DNA of 64,000 nucleotides, from NCBI RefSeq assembly GCF_021021435.1, contig NZ_JAINWI010000015.1, forward strand, positions 164,188 to 228,187, in the 5' to 3' direction. Both the position numbers and the translations under genes were made by a program. This document shows, one piece after another, positions 36,450 through 46,259 of the stretch. Every line of letters starts with the position of its first letter. The first letter of the stretch is position 1. Below the pieces are notes generated by a model. That model was given only the letters and a program-made list of their open reading frames with translations, ran no database searches and had not been told where the DNA came from. Source of the stretch: Seohaeicola saemankumensis. GTDB lineage: Bacteria > Pseudomonadota > Alphaproteobacteria > Rhodobacterales > Rhodobacteraceae.

Positions 36450-37022
36450 ATGTTTTACAAGGACGAACGGCTGGCGCTGTTCATCGACGGATCGAATTTG
36501 TATGCAGCCGCGCGGTCGCTCGGATTCGATATCGACTACAAGCTACTCCGGCAGGAATTCATGCGGCGCGGCAAACTCGTGCGTGCATTCTATTACACTG
36601 CCTTGCTCGAGAATGACGAATACTCGCCTATACGCCCCCTCGTGGACTGGTTGCATTACAACGGGTACACCATGGTGACGAAACCGGCGAAAGAATACAC
36701 CGACAGTCAGGGCCGCCGTAAGGTCAAAGGCAACATGGATATCGAATTGACCGTCGATGCGATGGAGCTTGCACCGCGGGTGGATCATATCGTTCTGTTT
36801 TCCGGCGATGGCGACTTCCGGCCTCTGGTGGAAAGCCTGCAACGGCAAGGCGTGCGTGTATCGGTGGTGTCGACCATCCGTAGCCAACCGCCGATGATCG
36901 CGGACGAACTGCGCCGTCAAGCCGATAATTTCATCGAGCTGGACGAGTTGAAAGACGTGATCGGACGCCCCCCGCGTGACCTGCCTGGACCGCGCGACGG
37001 GATGCCCCCTGCGGAAGACTGA
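36450..37022 (+). CDS. NYN-domain (LabA/DUF88) protein
   Basis: A 190-residue PIN-like nuclease-fold protein. LALFIDGSNLYAAARSLG supplies the first acidic residue and the FSGDGDFRPLVESLQRQG motif the later ones. NYN domains are thought to act on RNA. The gene is preceded by a GGAAGGA ribosome-binding site and a 177-base gap with possible TTGACA elements, and is followed by a strong terminator. It is highly conserved in Rhodobacteraceae, but its role is unproven. Confidence 0.9.
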   Translation: MFYKDERLALFIDGSNLYAAARSLGFDIDYKLLRQEFMRRGKLVRAFYYTALLENDEYSPIRPLVDWLHYNGYTMVTKPAKEYTDSQGRRKVKGNMDIELTVDAMELAPRVDHIVLFSGDGDFRPLVESLQRQGVRVSVVSTIRSQPPMIADELRRQADNFIELDELKDVIGRPPRDLPGPRDGMPPAED

Positions 37023-37047
37023 TTACCGTTTTCTGTCGCGAGACTCG

Positions 37048-37078
37048 AAAGGCGGGCGGATCATCCGGCCGCCTTTTT
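37048..37078. terminator. strong intrinsic terminator between NYN gene and cytochrome c gene
   Basis: GGCGGGCGG and CCGGCCGCC pair in all but one position around a five-base ATCAT loop, followed by TTTTT on the plus strand and preceded by AAA, so it can stop transcription from both convergent genes. Confidence 0.85.
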
Positions 37079-37096
37079 CCTGTCTGTCACGCCCGA

Positions 37097-37546
37097 CTAC
37101 TGTGTTGCATCACGGTTGATGCGGTCGTGCACCGCGATCACACGCGCGGGCCATGTGCTTTTGATATAAGCAAGCACAGCCGCGATCTCGGCATCGCTGA
37201 GGATAGCCTCATACGGTCCCATCCGGCTTTTGTAGCCACGACCCACCACCGCCTCGATCCCGTATTTCGTGATCTCGAAAAGCTGTCGGTCAGGGTGGTG
37301 CCATGTGTGGCCGCTGGGATCATGCGGCGGTGCGGGCAGATACCCGTCCGCATCGCGGCTTTGCCAGTCGGGCTGTCCCTGCAGCCGGTCCCCGTGACAG
37401 GCAGCGCAGTAATCGCCATAGATTGTCTGCCCCTGCGCGACAGCGCCGGGATCGCGCCACGGCAGAAAACCTGCATCCTCCTCGGCGGTGGCCGGGGCAA
37501 CGGCAAGGATCAGCACAGTTGCAGCCGGAGACAAAGAGTAGCGCAT
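37097..37546 (-). CDS. c-type cytochrome
   Basis: A 149-residue secreted protein. A signal peptide (about 1-21, ending in PATA) precedes the haem site CAACH (Cys47, Cys50, His51); Met109 in KSRMGPY is the probable sixth ligand. The mature domain is about 100 residues, a single class I cytochrome. It stands alone, convergent with the NYN gene and divergent from ispH, so its partner is not shown. Confidence 0.9.
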   Translation of the reverse strand: MRYSLSPAATVLILAVAPATAEEDAGFLPWRDPGAVAQGQTIYGDYCAACHGDRLQGQPDWQSRDADGYLPAPPHDPSGHTWHHPDRQLFEITKYGIEAVVGRGYKSRMGPYEAILSDAEIAAVLAYIKSTWPARVIAVHDRINRDATQ

Positions 37547-37701
37547 TCGGATATCCTGTGATCAAAGCGGCGCCACCATCGAACAGATCGGCCAATACAA
37601 CAAGTCACACGGGCGTGACAGGCACAGGCACAGGCACAAGCTTCTGGGGGCTGGACCCGCAGCGGATCAAGCCTTACCTGTATCCATAACAGGAGACCGA
37701 G

Positions 37702-38652
37702 ATGACCAAACCGCCCCTTACCCTTTATCTTGCAGCACCGCGCGGCTTTTGCGCTGGTGTGGACCGTGCCATCAAGATCGTGGAATTGGCGCTTGAAAAA
37801 TGGGGCGCGCCGGTTTTCGTGCGCCACGAGATCGTGCACAACAAATTCGTTGTAGACGGGCTGCGCGCCAAAGGGGCCGTATTTGTCGAGGAGTTGGACG
37901 AGGTGCCTGCAGACCGTCCGGTGATCTTTTCGGCCCATGGCGTGCCGAAATCCGTGCCAGCAACCGCGCAGGCCCGCGAGATGATCTATGTCGATGCCAC
38001 CTGCCCGCTCGTCAGTAAAGTACATATCGAGGCCGAGCGTCACCACCAGAACGGGTTGCAGATCGTGATGATCGGCCATGCGGGACATCCCGAAACCATC
38101 GGCACGATGGGGCAATTGCCGCAGGGCGAGGTTCTGCTTGTCGAAACGCCCGATGATGTGGCGCGGCTTGCGGCACGTGATCCGGCCAAATTGGCCTTTG
38201 TGACGCAAACCACGCTTTCGGTGGATGATACCGCCGATGTGGTCACAGCGCTCAAGGCCCGTTTTCCGGCCATTGTGGGGCCGCATAAAGAAGACATCTG
38301 CTATGCCACCACCAACCGACAAGAAGCCGTCAAGGCAATGGCCTCGAAATGCGACGCCATGCTTGTGGTCGGTGCGCCCAATTCGTCAAACTCCAAACGT
38401 CTGGTTGAAGTAGGCGCACGCGCAGGCTGCGCCTATGCTCAACTGGTGCAACGCGCGACCGACATCGATTGGCGCGCGCTGGAAGGGATATCCAGCGTCG
38501 GGATCACCGCCGGCGCATCCGCCCCTGATGTGCTGATCACCGAGGTCGTGGACGCCTTCAAGAACCGTTTCGACGTAACCATGGAGCAGGTTGTCACCGC
38601 CGAGGAAAACGTCGAATTCAAAGTACCCCGCGTGCTACGGCAACCGGCCTGA
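37702..38652 (+). CDS. ispH: 4-hydroxy-3-methylbut-2-enyl diphosphate reductase
   Basis: A 316-residue [4Fe-4S] enzyme. Cluster cysteines are Cys17 (RGFCAGV), the DATCPLV cysteine and the later VGAPNSSNS region with its neighbours. It makes IPP and DMAPP in the last step of the MEP isoprenoid pathway. The ribosome-binding site ACAGGAG lies eight bases before the ATG. It is followed after eight bases by the DUF3429 gene. Confidence 0.96.
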   Translation: MTKPPLTLYLAAPRGFCAGVDRAIKIVELALEKWGAPVFVRHEIVHNKFVVDGLRAKGAVFVEELDEVPADRPVIFSAHGVPKSVPATAQAREMIYVDATCPLVSKVHIEAERHHQNGLQIVMIGHAGHPETIGTMGQLPQGEVLLVETPDDVARLAARDPAKLAFVTQTTLSVDDTADVVTALKARFPAIVGPHKEDICYATTNRQEAVKAMASKCDAMLVVGAPNSSNSKRLVEVGARAGCAYAQLVQRATDIDWRALEGISSVGITAGASAPDVLITEVVDAFKNRFDVTMEQVVTAEENVEFKVPRVLRQPA

Positions 38653-38660
38653 GGCAGATC

Positions 38661-39113
38661 ATGCAAAACATACCCCGCTCTGCACTGGCACTTGGTCTGG
38701 CGGGTCTGGTCCCGTTCATCTGGGGTGCGCTGACCGTCCTGTCGGAACCGCTTGGCAACTGGAGCGCGCAAATACTGGGCGGGCGCTTTACCGGCCCCTA
38801 TGTCGGGCTGTTTTACGGCGCGGTGATCTTGTCCTTCATGTCCGGCGTTCTGTGGGGTTTTGCAACCAAGGCCAGCGGGGCCGTCGCGGCGTCGGGTTAT
38901 GCCCTGTCCGTGTTGCCGGCACTTTGGGCTTTCTTCATGACAGGTGGCGGGCCTGTCAGTGCGGCCATCAACCTGATGGCAGGTTTTGTTGGACTGTTGT
39001 TGCTGGACTGGATGTTCTGGCGGCAGGGGCTGGCCCCTGCATGGTGGATGGGATTGCGCGTTCTTCTGACCGCGATTGTCGTCATCTGTCTGGCGGTCGT
39101 GGCTTTCGCCTGA
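38661..39113 (+). CDS. DUF3429 domain-containing membrane protein
   Basis: A 150-residue protein with five hydrophobic segments. The start PRSALALGLAGLVPFIWGAL and YVGLFYGAVILSFMSGVLWGF match DUF3429, a family of unknown function. It follows ispH closely and is likely in the same operon. Confidence 0.88.
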   Translation: MQNIPRSALALGLAGLVPFIWGALTVLSEPLGNWSAQILGGRFTGPYVGLFYGAVILSFMSGVLWGFATKASGAVAASGYALSVLPALWAFFMTGGGPVSAAINLMAGFVGLLLLDWMFWRQGLAPAWWMGLRVLLTAIVVICLAVVAFA

Positions 39114-39147
39114 CATAAGAAAGGCGATCTATTCACGGAGTGCCGCC

Positions 39148-39768
39148 ATGGCCCAGATGACGCTTTATTCCATGCCTTCTTCCGGCAACAGCTACAAGGT
39201 GCGGCTGCTTCTGTCGCTGCAGGGCAAGGACTATATGCATATTCCTTGTGAATACGGTACCGAAGCGCTGACGCAGGCCAAAGCGACGGGCAAGGCCCCG
39301 CTGGACAAGTTTCCGGTGCTGCACCTGCCCGACGGGCGGATACTGAACGAATCCAACGCGATCCTGTGGTATCTGGGCGCGGGCACGGATTGGGTGCCGA
39401 CCGATCCCTTCGCGCAGGCGCAGATGCTGTCTTGGATGTTCTTCGAGCAGAACCGCCACGAGTCGGTGATCGCCGTACGCGCGGCGCTGCTGTGTTATCC
39501 CGAACGCGCGCATCTGGCCACGCCCGAGCGGTTGGCGGCCTTGCTGGAGGACGGCAACGTGATCCTGAAGCTGATGGAGGATGCTCTTGTGGGCCGCAAC
39601 TGGTTCTGCGGGGCCAGCCCGACGCTCGCCGATATCGCCCTTTACGGTTATACCTGCACCGCCGACACGCGCGGCGGCTATGACATGACGGGCTTTCCCC
39701 GGATCACCACATGGTGCGCGCGCATGGCGTCCCTGCCCGGCTATGTGACGTTGGACCACCTGCCATGA
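39148..39768 (+). CDS. glutathione S-transferase family protein
   Basis: A 206-residue protein with an N-terminal thioredoxin-like domain ([19 protein letters not shown], catalytic Ser/Asn region, cis-Pro in [12 protein letters not shown]) and a C-terminal helical domain. I chose the ATG at 39148 for its GGAG site. It is not close to zeta-class maleylpyruvate isomerase sequences as far as I can judge by eye. It overlaps rnhA by ATGA. Confidence 0.87.
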   Translation: MAQMTLYSMPSSGNSYKVRLLLSLQGKDYMHIPCEYGTEALTQAKATGKAPLDKFPVLHLPDGRILNESNAILWYLGAGTDWVPTDPFAQAQMLSWMFFEQNRHESVIAVRAALLCYPERAHLATPERLAALLEDGNVILKLMEDALVGRNWFCGASPTLADIALYGYTCTADTRGGYDMTGFPRITTWCARMASLPGYVTLDHLP

Positions 39769-40235
39769 CACGACTCTATGCCTACACAGACGGCGCCTGT
39801 TCAGGCAATCCTGGCCCCGGTGGCTGGGGAGCGCTGATGCGCGCTGTCAGGGAAGGCCAGATCATCAAGGAACGCGAATTGAACGGCGGCGAGGCCGATA
39901 CCACTAACAACCGGATGGAACTGCTTGCCGCGATCAACGCGCTTGAGGCACTGGAGCGCGCCAGCGAGATTACCATCGTGACCGACAGTGCCTATGTGAA
40001 GAACGGCGTGACAAGCTGGATTCACGGATGGAAGAAAAACGGCTGGCGGACAGCCGACAAGAAGCCGGTCAAGAATGCCGAACTGTGGCAGCGTCTTGAT
40101 TTGGCACAGGCGCGGCACAAGGTGACATGGGAATGGGTCAAAGGTCATGCAGGCCATCCCGAAAACGAGCGGGCGGATGAACTGGCGCGCGCCGGCATGG
40201 CCCCTTTCAAGGTCAGAGCAAAGGCTGGACAATGA
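39765..40235 (+). CDS. rnhA: ribonuclease HI
   Basis: A 156-residue enzyme. [15 protein letters not shown] holds Asp10, [17 protein letters not shown] holds the Glu, and [12 protein letters not shown] and [15 protein letters not shown] carry the remaining catalytic Asp residues. It degrades RNA in RNA-DNA hybrids. Its ATG overlaps the GST stop and its stop overlaps the TRIC gene start. Confidence 0.96.
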   Translation: MTRLYAYTDGACSGNPGPGGWGALMRAVREGQIIKERELNGGEADTTNNRMELLAAINALEALERASEITIVTDSAYVKNGVTSWIHGWKKNGWRTADKKPVKNAELWQRLDLAQARHKVTWEWVKGHAGHPENERADELARAGMAPFKVRAKAGQ

Positions 40236-40855
40236 CCCTGCTGGTCTTGTTGGACTATGCCTCGGTGCTGGTTTTTGCCCTGACCGGCGCGCTGGTCGCG
40301 TCTCGCGCGCAGCTTGATATTGTGGGTTTTTTCTTCATCGCCTGCCTGACAGCCGTGGGGGGCGGCACGCTGCGCGATGTGCTGCTCAACCGCGAGTTTG
40401 TCTTCTGGGTAGCCGAGCCCACCTATATCGCCATCGCCTGCACGGCGGCGCTGCTGGTATTTTTCACGGCCCATCTTGTCGAAAGCCGTTATCGCGTCCT
40501 GATCTGGCTGGACAGTCTAGCGCTGGCTGTGGCTGTGCCCGCGGGCGTCGGCGTGGCAATGGGTTTGGAGCAACCTGCCGCCATCGTTGTGATCATGGGC
40601 GTCATTACCGGCTGTCTGGGCGGGCTGATGCGCGACGTGGTCTGCAACGAAGTGCCGCTGGTCCTGAAGCAGGGAGAGCTTTATGCAACGGCAGCTTTTG
40701 CTGGGGCGGTTGCAGCATTGGTTGCCCGCGAAACTGGGGCGGATACGTTGATTGTGCTGGCGGCCTGTGCGCTGCTGACATGGGTATTGCGCGCAGGGTC
40801 GCTGGCCTTTGGCTGGCGTCTGCCCGTCTATAAAAGCCGCCCACCGAAGGTGTGA
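40232..40855 (+). CDS. trimeric intracellular cation channel family protein (YadS/UPF0126)
   Basis: A 207-residue membrane protein with seven hydrophobic segments and the two repeated glycine-rich motifs [17 protein letters not shown] and [18 protein letters not shown], diagnostic of the TRIC/UPF0126 fold. Prokaryotic members form potassium-selective or glycine-permeable channels. It is the last gene of the GST-rnhA unit. Confidence 0.92.
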   Translation: MTLLVLLDYASVLVFALTGALVASRAQLDIVGFFFIACLTAVGGGTLRDVLLNREFVFWVAEPTYIAIACTAALLVFFTAHLVESRYRVLIWLDSLALAVAVPAGVGVAMGLEQPAAIVVIMGVITGCLGGLMRDVVCNEVPLVLKQGELYATAAFAGAVAALVARETGADTLIVLAACALLTWVLRAGSLAFGWRLPVYKSRPPKV

Positions 40856-40858
40856 TGA

Positions 40859-41216
40859 CGCCGATGCCATTGCGGGGCGCTTGAAGAGGCTCCGGCTATT
40901 GCGTCCCTGCCTGCCTCTGTGCAGAAGGACACAACACCCATTGCCCAAGTTGAACGCGGCAGCATGGTCACCGTGCAGGGCACCGTCGACCGCATTCTGG
41001 ACAAGGACACCTTCCACCTGGTTGAAGACAGCGGTATACCCTGCGCCTATATGGACCAAATTTTGTGCCAACCGATATCGGCCAGGCTGACACGGCGTTT
41101 GGCTTTGTCGACACCAATATAGGCCCGCGCGAAATCTATGCCCGCAACCTGACCCGCGCCGATGGCGAGACGGCGACCTTCTATTACCGCTACTCAGAGA
41201 ACGATCCGCGCGGCGA
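40859..41216 (+). pseudogene. OB-fold protein remnant, truncated and frameshifted
   Basis: Two frames together read as one small OB-fold periplasmic protein. Frame one gives VTVQGTVDRILDKDTFHLVED; frame two gives GPNFVPTDIGQADTAFGFVDT and continues through GPREIYARNLTRADGETATF. The switch needs one missing base near 41030. There is no plausible start or signal peptide before the mature-looking segment, and the second frame runs without a stop into the 3' end of the GMC oxidoreductase gene on the other strand. So the gene lost its 5' end, its 3' end and its frame. The family is uncertain (stress-tolerance OB-fold proteins are similar). Confidence 0.65.
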
Positions 41217-42833
41217 TCAGGTCCGCGTATCCTCCAGTATGAGGTCCGACGCGCGCTCGCCGACCATGATCGCGGGCGCATTCGTGTTGCCGGACGGGAT
41301 CGTCGGAAAAACCGAGGCATCTGCCACGCGCAACCCCGCGATACCGTGGACACGCAGGCGCGCATCCACCACGGATTGCGATGGATCGCTACCCATACGG
41401 CAGGTGCCGCATTGGTGGAAAACCGTCCATGATTTCTCGCGGATGCTGTCGGCAAGATCTTCGTCGCTTTCCACATGCCAGCCCGGCATGATTTCGTCCT
41501 CGATCACGGCAGCCAAGGCTGGGGTTTGCGCGATTTTGCGGATCAGTCTGAAACCCGCCAGCATCACCGCACGGTCGTATTCCGTGTCCAGATAATTGGT
41601 ATGCATCTCGGGCGGGACCATCGGATCAGGCGAGCATATCTGCAAATACCCCGTGCTGGTCGGCTTGCACGGGTTGAAACCCAGCAGGAAACCCGGAAAC
41701 GGATCGGGATTCATCAGGGGCCGCGTTCCCACTGGGGCGCGAGTATAGCTGACGGGCGAGAAATAAAGCTGCAGGTCGGGCCGCGTGGCTCCCTCCATCA
41801 CCCGCACGAACCCGCCGCCTTGGTTGAGGCTCAGTGACAGCGGCCCTTTGCGTGTCAGGACATAGCGCATTCCGGCCAGGAGCTTGCCCAAAGCAGGGCG
41901 CAAATCCTGATTGAGGCTTGGCACGCGCGCACGGTAAAGCGCGTCCGCCCCCAGATGATCGGACAGGTTGCGCCCCACATGCGGCGCCTCATGCAAAACC
42001 GTGATCCCGTGGTGTTGCAGCACCGCTGCAGGCCCGATACCCGAGAGTTGCAAAAGCTGTGGCGAGTTGATGGCCCCTCCTGACAGGATCACCTCGCCGC
42101 GCGTGCGCGCCTGACGGGTCAGGCCCTTGTGCACATACTCGACCCCCACCGCGCGCCGACCCTGGAACAGAACGCGGGTCACATGAGCATGGGTCTGTAC
42201 CTTGAGATTGGCGCGCTTCATGGCTGGGCGCAGATAGCACCGCGCAGTCGAGGCGCGACGCCCGCCCTTGGTGGTGATCTGGTAAAGGGTGGCGCCTTCC
42301 ATATCGGCACCGTTGTAATCGGGATTGGTAGGAAAACCCGCCTGTCCTGCGGCTTCGAGATAGGTCCGCGTCAGGGGATGCACATCGCGGCCCACGTCAT
42401 AGACCGGCAGCGGACCACCCGCGCCGCGCAAATCATCTGCGCCGCCTGCCCAATCCTCCATCCGGCGGAACACGGGTGCCACATCCTGCCAGTCCCATCC
42501 GGGGGCCACAGCACCCCATTCGGCATAATCGGTCGGATGGCCCCGCACATAGACCATCGCGTTGATCGAACTGGACCCGCCCAGCACTTTGCCGCGGGGC
42601 CAATAGGACCGCTGGCCGTTGCGGTTGGGGTCGGGCTCGGTTGTGTATTTCCAGTTTACCCGTGCATCATAATAGACTTTGCCATAGCCGATCGGCACCT
42701 GCACCCAGAAGCTGCGATCCGATCCGCCTGCTTCCAGCAATAGGACGCGATGGTGTCCATCCGCACTCAGCCGGTTGGCCAGAACCGACCCTGCGGACCC
42801 AGCCCCCACGATAACATAGTCGAATTCCTGCAC
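41217..42833 (-). CDS. GMC-family FAD-dependent alcohol/choline dehydrogenase
   Basis: A 538-residue flavoprotein. DYVIVGAGSAGSVLANRLS binds FAD near the N-terminus; the GMC signature PRGKVLGGSSSINAMVY and the second signature GAINSPQLLQLSGIGP are present, as are the C-terminal HQCGTCRMG and the FPTIPSGNTNAPAIM segments with the active-site His and Asn. It oxidises an alcohol. It is related to BetA, but no betaine genes adjoin, so choline is unproven. I chose the GTG at 42833 with AAGGGC upstream. Confidence 0.9.
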   Translation of the reverse strand: MQEFDYVIVGAGSAGSVLANRLSADGHHRVLLLEAGGSDRSFWVQVPIGYGKVYYDARVNWKYTTEPDPNRNGQRSYWPRGKVLGGSSSINAMVYVRGHPTDYAEWGAVAPGWDWQDVAPVFRRMEDWAGGADDLRGAGGPLPVYDVGRDVHPLTRTYLEAAGQAGFPTNPDYNGADMEGATLYQITTKGGRRASTARCYLRPAMKRANLKVQTHAHVTRVLFQGRRAVGVEYVHKGLTRQARTRGEVILSGGAINSPQLLQLSGIGPAAVLQHHGITVLHEAPHVGRNLSDHLGADALYRARVPSLNQDLRPALGKLLAGMRYVLTRKGPLSLSLNQGGGFVRVMEGATRPDLQLYFSPVSYTRAPVGTRPLMNPDPFPGFLLGFNPCKPTSTGYLQICSPDPMVPPEMHTNYLDTEYDRAVMLAGFRLIRKIAQTPALAAVIEDEIMPGWHVESDEDLADSIREKSWTVFHQCGTCRMGSDPSQSVVDARLRVHGIAGLRVADASVFPTIPSGNTNAPAIMVGERASDLILEDTRT

Positions 42834-43161
42834 GTCACGCCCTTGCCATCTCGGGGCCAAGACCCCGTATCAAAACCACATCGAGGGGTATGGCTGCTGC
42901 CATCCTGACCTGCAAGATCGGGTCGCAATCCGGCTGTCTGCCCCTCGTCACCGACGACCCTAACAACCTGTCAGACAGAAAAACTGGTCAAAAGCGACAG
43001 CAACCCCGCGGGACCGTCCGAATTGCGTGATGCGAGCAATGCAGACCATTGACGCGGCCCCCTATACTTTCGGGTGTCTATCGTCCCCGTCTTTTAGGCC
43101 GTTAAGAACAACAGAAGCCTGAAGATTATCCCAAGCAGTTTTTTCCTGATCGGAGACGGAT
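42834..43161. other. intergenic gap before the chemotaxis operon
   Basis: The 328 bases between the divergent GMC and STAS genes contain no open frame I can support. A TTGACG at about 43053 has no matching -10 element at normal spacing, although TATACT occurs close by. The promoter of the chemotaxis operon must lie here, but I cannot place it. A GGAGACGGAT ribosome-binding region sits before the STAS gene. Confidence 0.5.
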
Positions 43162-43473
43162 ATGAATGCACCGCCACTCTGCCTTACGGGGATGCTCAGA
43201 CAATCGGACGCGTCAAACCTCCGAGATCTGGCCCTTGCCCAGATTGAGAACGGTGCTGTCGTAATCCGCGACAACGGGCTTGAAGGCATCGAGTTCGGCG
43301 CCTTGCAAGTCCTTCTTTGTGCAGCCTTCGACGCAGACCGCCTTGGCCTATCCTGTCATCTGGACGCAAGTGCCGCGCCTGCGATTGACCGCTGCCTTGC
43401 AGCGATGCACCTGCCGGATGCCGCAACGTTTTTCACTATTTCCCCACTAACAGAAGTGTCACCCACCTTATGA
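43162..43473 (+). CDS. STAS-domain protein of the chemotaxis operon
   Basis: A 103-residue protein. The layout LCLTGMLRQSDASNLRDLALAQI followed by VVIRDNGLEGIEFGALQVLL matches a short STAS (anti-sigma-factor-antagonist-like) domain, but the usual phosphorylatable Ser in the SSG-type loop is replaced by GIEFGAL. It overlaps cheY by four bases. STAS genes head some alphaproteobacterial chemotaxis clusters; their role there is unclear. Confidence 0.75.
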   Translation: MNAPPLCLTGMLRQSDASNLRDLALAQIENGAVVIRDNGLEGIEFGALQVLLCAAFDADRLGLSCHLDASAAPAIDRCLAAMHLPDAATFFTISPLTEVSPTL

Positions 43474-43838
43474 CCAAGACAATCCTAACCGTAGACGACA
43501 GCCCTTCGATCCGGCGGATGGTCCGCATGACCCTGCAGGACGCAGGCTATGACGTTATCGAAGGTGTGGACGGACAGGACGGGCTAGAAAAAGCGACGGC
43601 AACTCGCGTCGATGCGGTCATCGTCGACCAGAACATGCCGCGGCTCGACGGAATTGGTATGATCCGCGCACTCCGTCAGCATCCGAACGGGCAAGGCGTG
43701 CCAGTGGTCGTGCTGTCCACCGAGTCCGAGGACAATCTGAAACAGCAGGCACGTCAGGCGGGCGCGCTTGGCTGGATGGTCAAACCGTTCACGCAGGACA
43801 AGCTGCTTGCCGTTATCCGCAAGGTGGTGGGACCATGA
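43470..43838 (+). CDS. cheY: chemotaxis response regulator CheY
   Basis: A 122-residue single receiver domain. Acidic pair Asp9-Asp10, phospho-acceptor Asp53 (VDQNMPRLDG), Ser/Thr in VVLSTES and Lys105 (VKPFT) are in place. It carries the signal from CheA to the flagellar motor, or acts as a phosphate sink. It overlaps cheA by four bases. Confidence 0.95.
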   Translation: MTKTILTVDDSPSIRRMVRMTLQDAGYDVIEGVDGQDGLEKATATRVDAVIVDQNMPRLDGIGMIRALRQHPNGQGVPVVVLSTESEDNLKQQARQAGALGWMVKPFTQDKLLAVIRKVVGP

Positions 43839-45760
43839 ACGACGATCTAACAGCCGTATTCCGCGAAGAAATCCGCGACCTTGTCGAAAGCCTTGAACGC
43901 GGCCTTTTGGACCTCAAGACGCGGCCGCAGGATGCCGGTCTGGTCAATCAGGTGTTTCGTGATCTGCACACCATCAAAGGCAGCGGCGGGATGTTCGGCT
44001 TTGTGGCGCTTGCAAGTTTCATCCATGACTTCGAAACCGCCTTTGACCGCGTCCGCAGCGGCAAGGCACAGGTCACAGCCGACCTGATCCGCCTCGGGCT
44101 TGCGGCGCGGGACCAGATCCCCGCCCTGTTGGAAGGCGCACCCGACCCACAGGATATTCGCGGCAGCATCCTGCGCGCCTTGCAAGCCTTGACGTCCGAT
44201 CCGACCGCAGTGCCAAGCATGCCTGACCTGCCGCGCCTTACATTTTGCCTGACCGGTCCCGCCCTCGCCTTGGGCGCGCGTCCCGATCTGGTGCTGACCG
44301 AGCTTGCCACGCTGGGTGCCACGGATATCATGGCAGTAGCGGACACCATGCCTGCCCTTGCCGATCTGGACCCCGACACCTGCTGTCTGACATGGACAAT
44401 GTCGATGCCTGCAACTGTGGGCAAAGCGGATATCGAGGACGTCTTTCTCTTTGTCGAGGCTGAGTGGACGCTTGACATGGCCGTCAACAACGCGCCGTTG
44501 CCAGGCGTGGCTGTTGTTTCAGCAGATGTCTCAGCCGCTACGACCGCCAGCCCTGCCCCCGCCGTTTCCGCATCCAACGAGGCAGAAGCCACGGTACGTG
44601 TACCGGCTACCCGACTTGATACGCTCATGGATTCTGTGGGCGAGCTTGTAACCGTCGAGGCGCGACTGACCGAACTGGCCCGTCAAAGCTGCGACCCCTC
44701 GTTGATCGCGACTGCGGAACTGGTCACCCGTCTGGCGGGGCAATTGCGCGATGCGACAATCGTGATGCGGATGGTACCGCTGCGCAGCCTTGTCGCGCGG
44801 TTCCGCCGTCTGATCCACAGCCTGTCCGATACCCTGGGCAAGCCGGTTGAATTCATCATCAAGGGCGAAGAGACCGAGCTTGACAAGACGATGATCGAAA
44901 AACTGGCCGATCCGCTAGTGCATATTCTGCGAAACGCGCTTGATCACGGCATGGAAACCCCCGCCGAGCGGCAGGCAGCGGGCAAAACCGGAGAGGGACG
45001 GATCGAGTTGTCGGCCATCCATGCCGGTGGCGAGGTTCTGATCCGCGTGCGCGACGACGGCAAAGGTATGAACCCCGAACGCATACGCGCCAAAGCCGTG
45101 GAACGTGGGCTGATACAGCCTGATGCCCAACTGAGCGAAAGCCAGATTTTCACTCTCGTTTTCGAGCCGGGTTTCTCGACCGCCGAAACCGTGACCGAAG
45201 TATCGGGGCGCGGTGTCGGCATGGATGTCGTGCGCCGCACGATCGAAAGTCTGCGCGGGAGCATCGACGTTGAATCGCGCCTGAACCACGGTACATCCGT
45301 GACCCTGCGCCTGCCGCTGACGCTGGCCATTATCGACGGGTTGCTGATCGACGTCGCGGGCGAAAAATACACGCTGCCCTTGGCCACTGTGCAAGAGATC
45401 GTGGAACTGCCCGCCGAGAAGTCGCAGGCAAGCCTTACCGGTGATTTCCTTGATGTCAGGGGGAAATTCGTACCGTTCGTCCGGTTACGGACAATGTTCG
45501 ACTGCGATGCACCGCTTCCGGAAAGCCAGAATGTCGTGATTGTCGAGGCCGCTGATGGCTGTATCGGTTTCGTCGTGGACCATATCATCGGCACCAACCA
45601 GACCGTCATCAAACAGATGTCGAAACTGCATAGCGGGGCACGCTCGATCTCGGGGGCGACGATCCTTGGTGACGGCACTGTGGCCCTGATCATTGATGTG
45701 CCGCAACTGGTGGCGCTGGCCCGCCCGCAAGGAGACTTGGTCAAGGAGCTTGCCGCATGA
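43835..45760 (+). CDS. cheA: chemotaxis histidine kinase CheA
   Basis: A 641-residue kinase. The Hpt domain has the phosphorylated His45 in DLHTIKGSGGMFG; a variable region follows to about 250, then the dimerisation domain (RLDTLMDSVGELVTVEARL), the ATP-binding domain (LVHILRNALDHGMETP; GVGMDVVRRTIESL) and a CheW-like regulatory domain at the C-terminus. The second, CheY-docking domain is poorly conserved, as usual. The gene lies between cheY and cheW with overlaps on both sides. Confidence 0.97.
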   Translation: MNDDLTAVFREEIRDLVESLERGLLDLKTRPQDAGLVNQVFRDLHTIKGSGGMFGFVALASFIHDFETAFDRVRSGKAQVTADLIRLGLAARDQIPALLEGAPDPQDIRGSILRALQALTSDPTAVPSMPDLPRLTFCLTGPALALGARPDLVLTELATLGATDIMAVADTMPALADLDPDTCCLTWTMSMPATVGKADIEDVFLFVEAEWTLDMAVNNAPLPGVAVVSADVSAATTASPAPAVSASNEAEATVRVPATRLDTLMDSVGELVTVEARLTELARQSCDPSLIATAELVTRLAGQLRDATIVMRMVPLRSLVARFRRLIHSLSDTLGKPVEFIIKGEETELDKTMIEKLADPLVHILRNALDHGMETPAERQAAGKTGEGRIELSAIHAGGEVLIRVRDDGKGMNPERIRAKAVERGLIQPDAQLSESQIFTLVFEPGFSTAETVTEVSGRGVGMDVVRRTIESLRGSIDVESRLNHGTSVTLRLPLTLAIIDGLLIDVAGEKYTLPLATVQEIVELPAEKSQASLTGDFLDVRGKFVPFVRLRTMFDCDAPLPESQNVVIVEAADGCIGFVVDHIIGTNQTVIKQMSKLHSGARSISGATILGDGTVALIIDVPQLVALARPQGDLVKELAA

Positions 45761-46245
45761 GCGAACTGACCAGAAAAACCGAAGAACTGACTGTTCTGAC
45801 GCTGTCGATCGGCAAGCAGATGCTGGCCATCCCTGCGGCCAACCTGCGCGAAATCCTTGACCCGCTGCCGCGGACGCGTGTGCCCGGTGCCGGAAATGCC
45901 GCACCTTGGGTGCTGAATGTGCGCGGGGCCGTCGTGCCGCTGGCCGATCTGGGTATCCCGCTCGGAATCCTCGACCAGACATCGCGGGACGCCGAAAGCG
46001 ACGCGCGCCGCTTTGTGGTTCTGGAAGTCGATATCGGCTGTGACAAGGCGATTGTGGCGATCCTTGCCGATGTGGTCCACGACGTCACAGCCATCCCCGC
46101 CGACAAGATAGAACCTCTGCCCGCAGCCAGCCAGTTTCCGGCCGGGTTCCTGACGGGCCTGTATCGCGGGTCAGACAGCTTTGTGCTTCTGCCTGATCTT
46201 TCCGCCATTTTTACCACGCTTGCACAGCGCAGCGCTGCTGCCTGA
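45757..46245 (+). CDS. cheW: CheW coupling protein
   Basis: A 162-residue CheW-domain protein ([37 protein letters not shown]). It links CheA to the receptor array. It is one of two CheW genes in the operon, flanking the mcp gene; the two are divergent enough that they may serve different array partners. Confidence 0.93.
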   Translation: MSELTRKTEELTVLTLSIGKQMLAIPAANLREILDPLPRTRVPGAGNAAPWVLNVRGAVVPLADLGIPLGILDQTSRDAESDARRFVVLEVDIGCDKAIVAILADVVHDVTAIPADKIEPLPAASQFPAGFLTGLYRGSDSFVLLPDLSAIFTTLAQRSAAA

Positions 46246-46259
46246 CCAAAGGAACCGCC

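Noticed and set aside
37621..37638. Three tandem GGCACA units
   Set aside because: Too short for a CRISPR or regulatory repeat; simple-sequence expansion is the likelier reading.
37558..37689. 43-codon frame starting GTG before ispH, ending in IKPYLYP
   Set aside because: No ribosome-binding site, no known family, and it contains a simple GGCACA repeat. Possible small protein, but unsupported.
39148..39768. GST as the missing maleylpyruvate isomerase
   Set aside because: It lies 28 kb away in an rnhA operon and its N-terminal motif does not look zeta-class.
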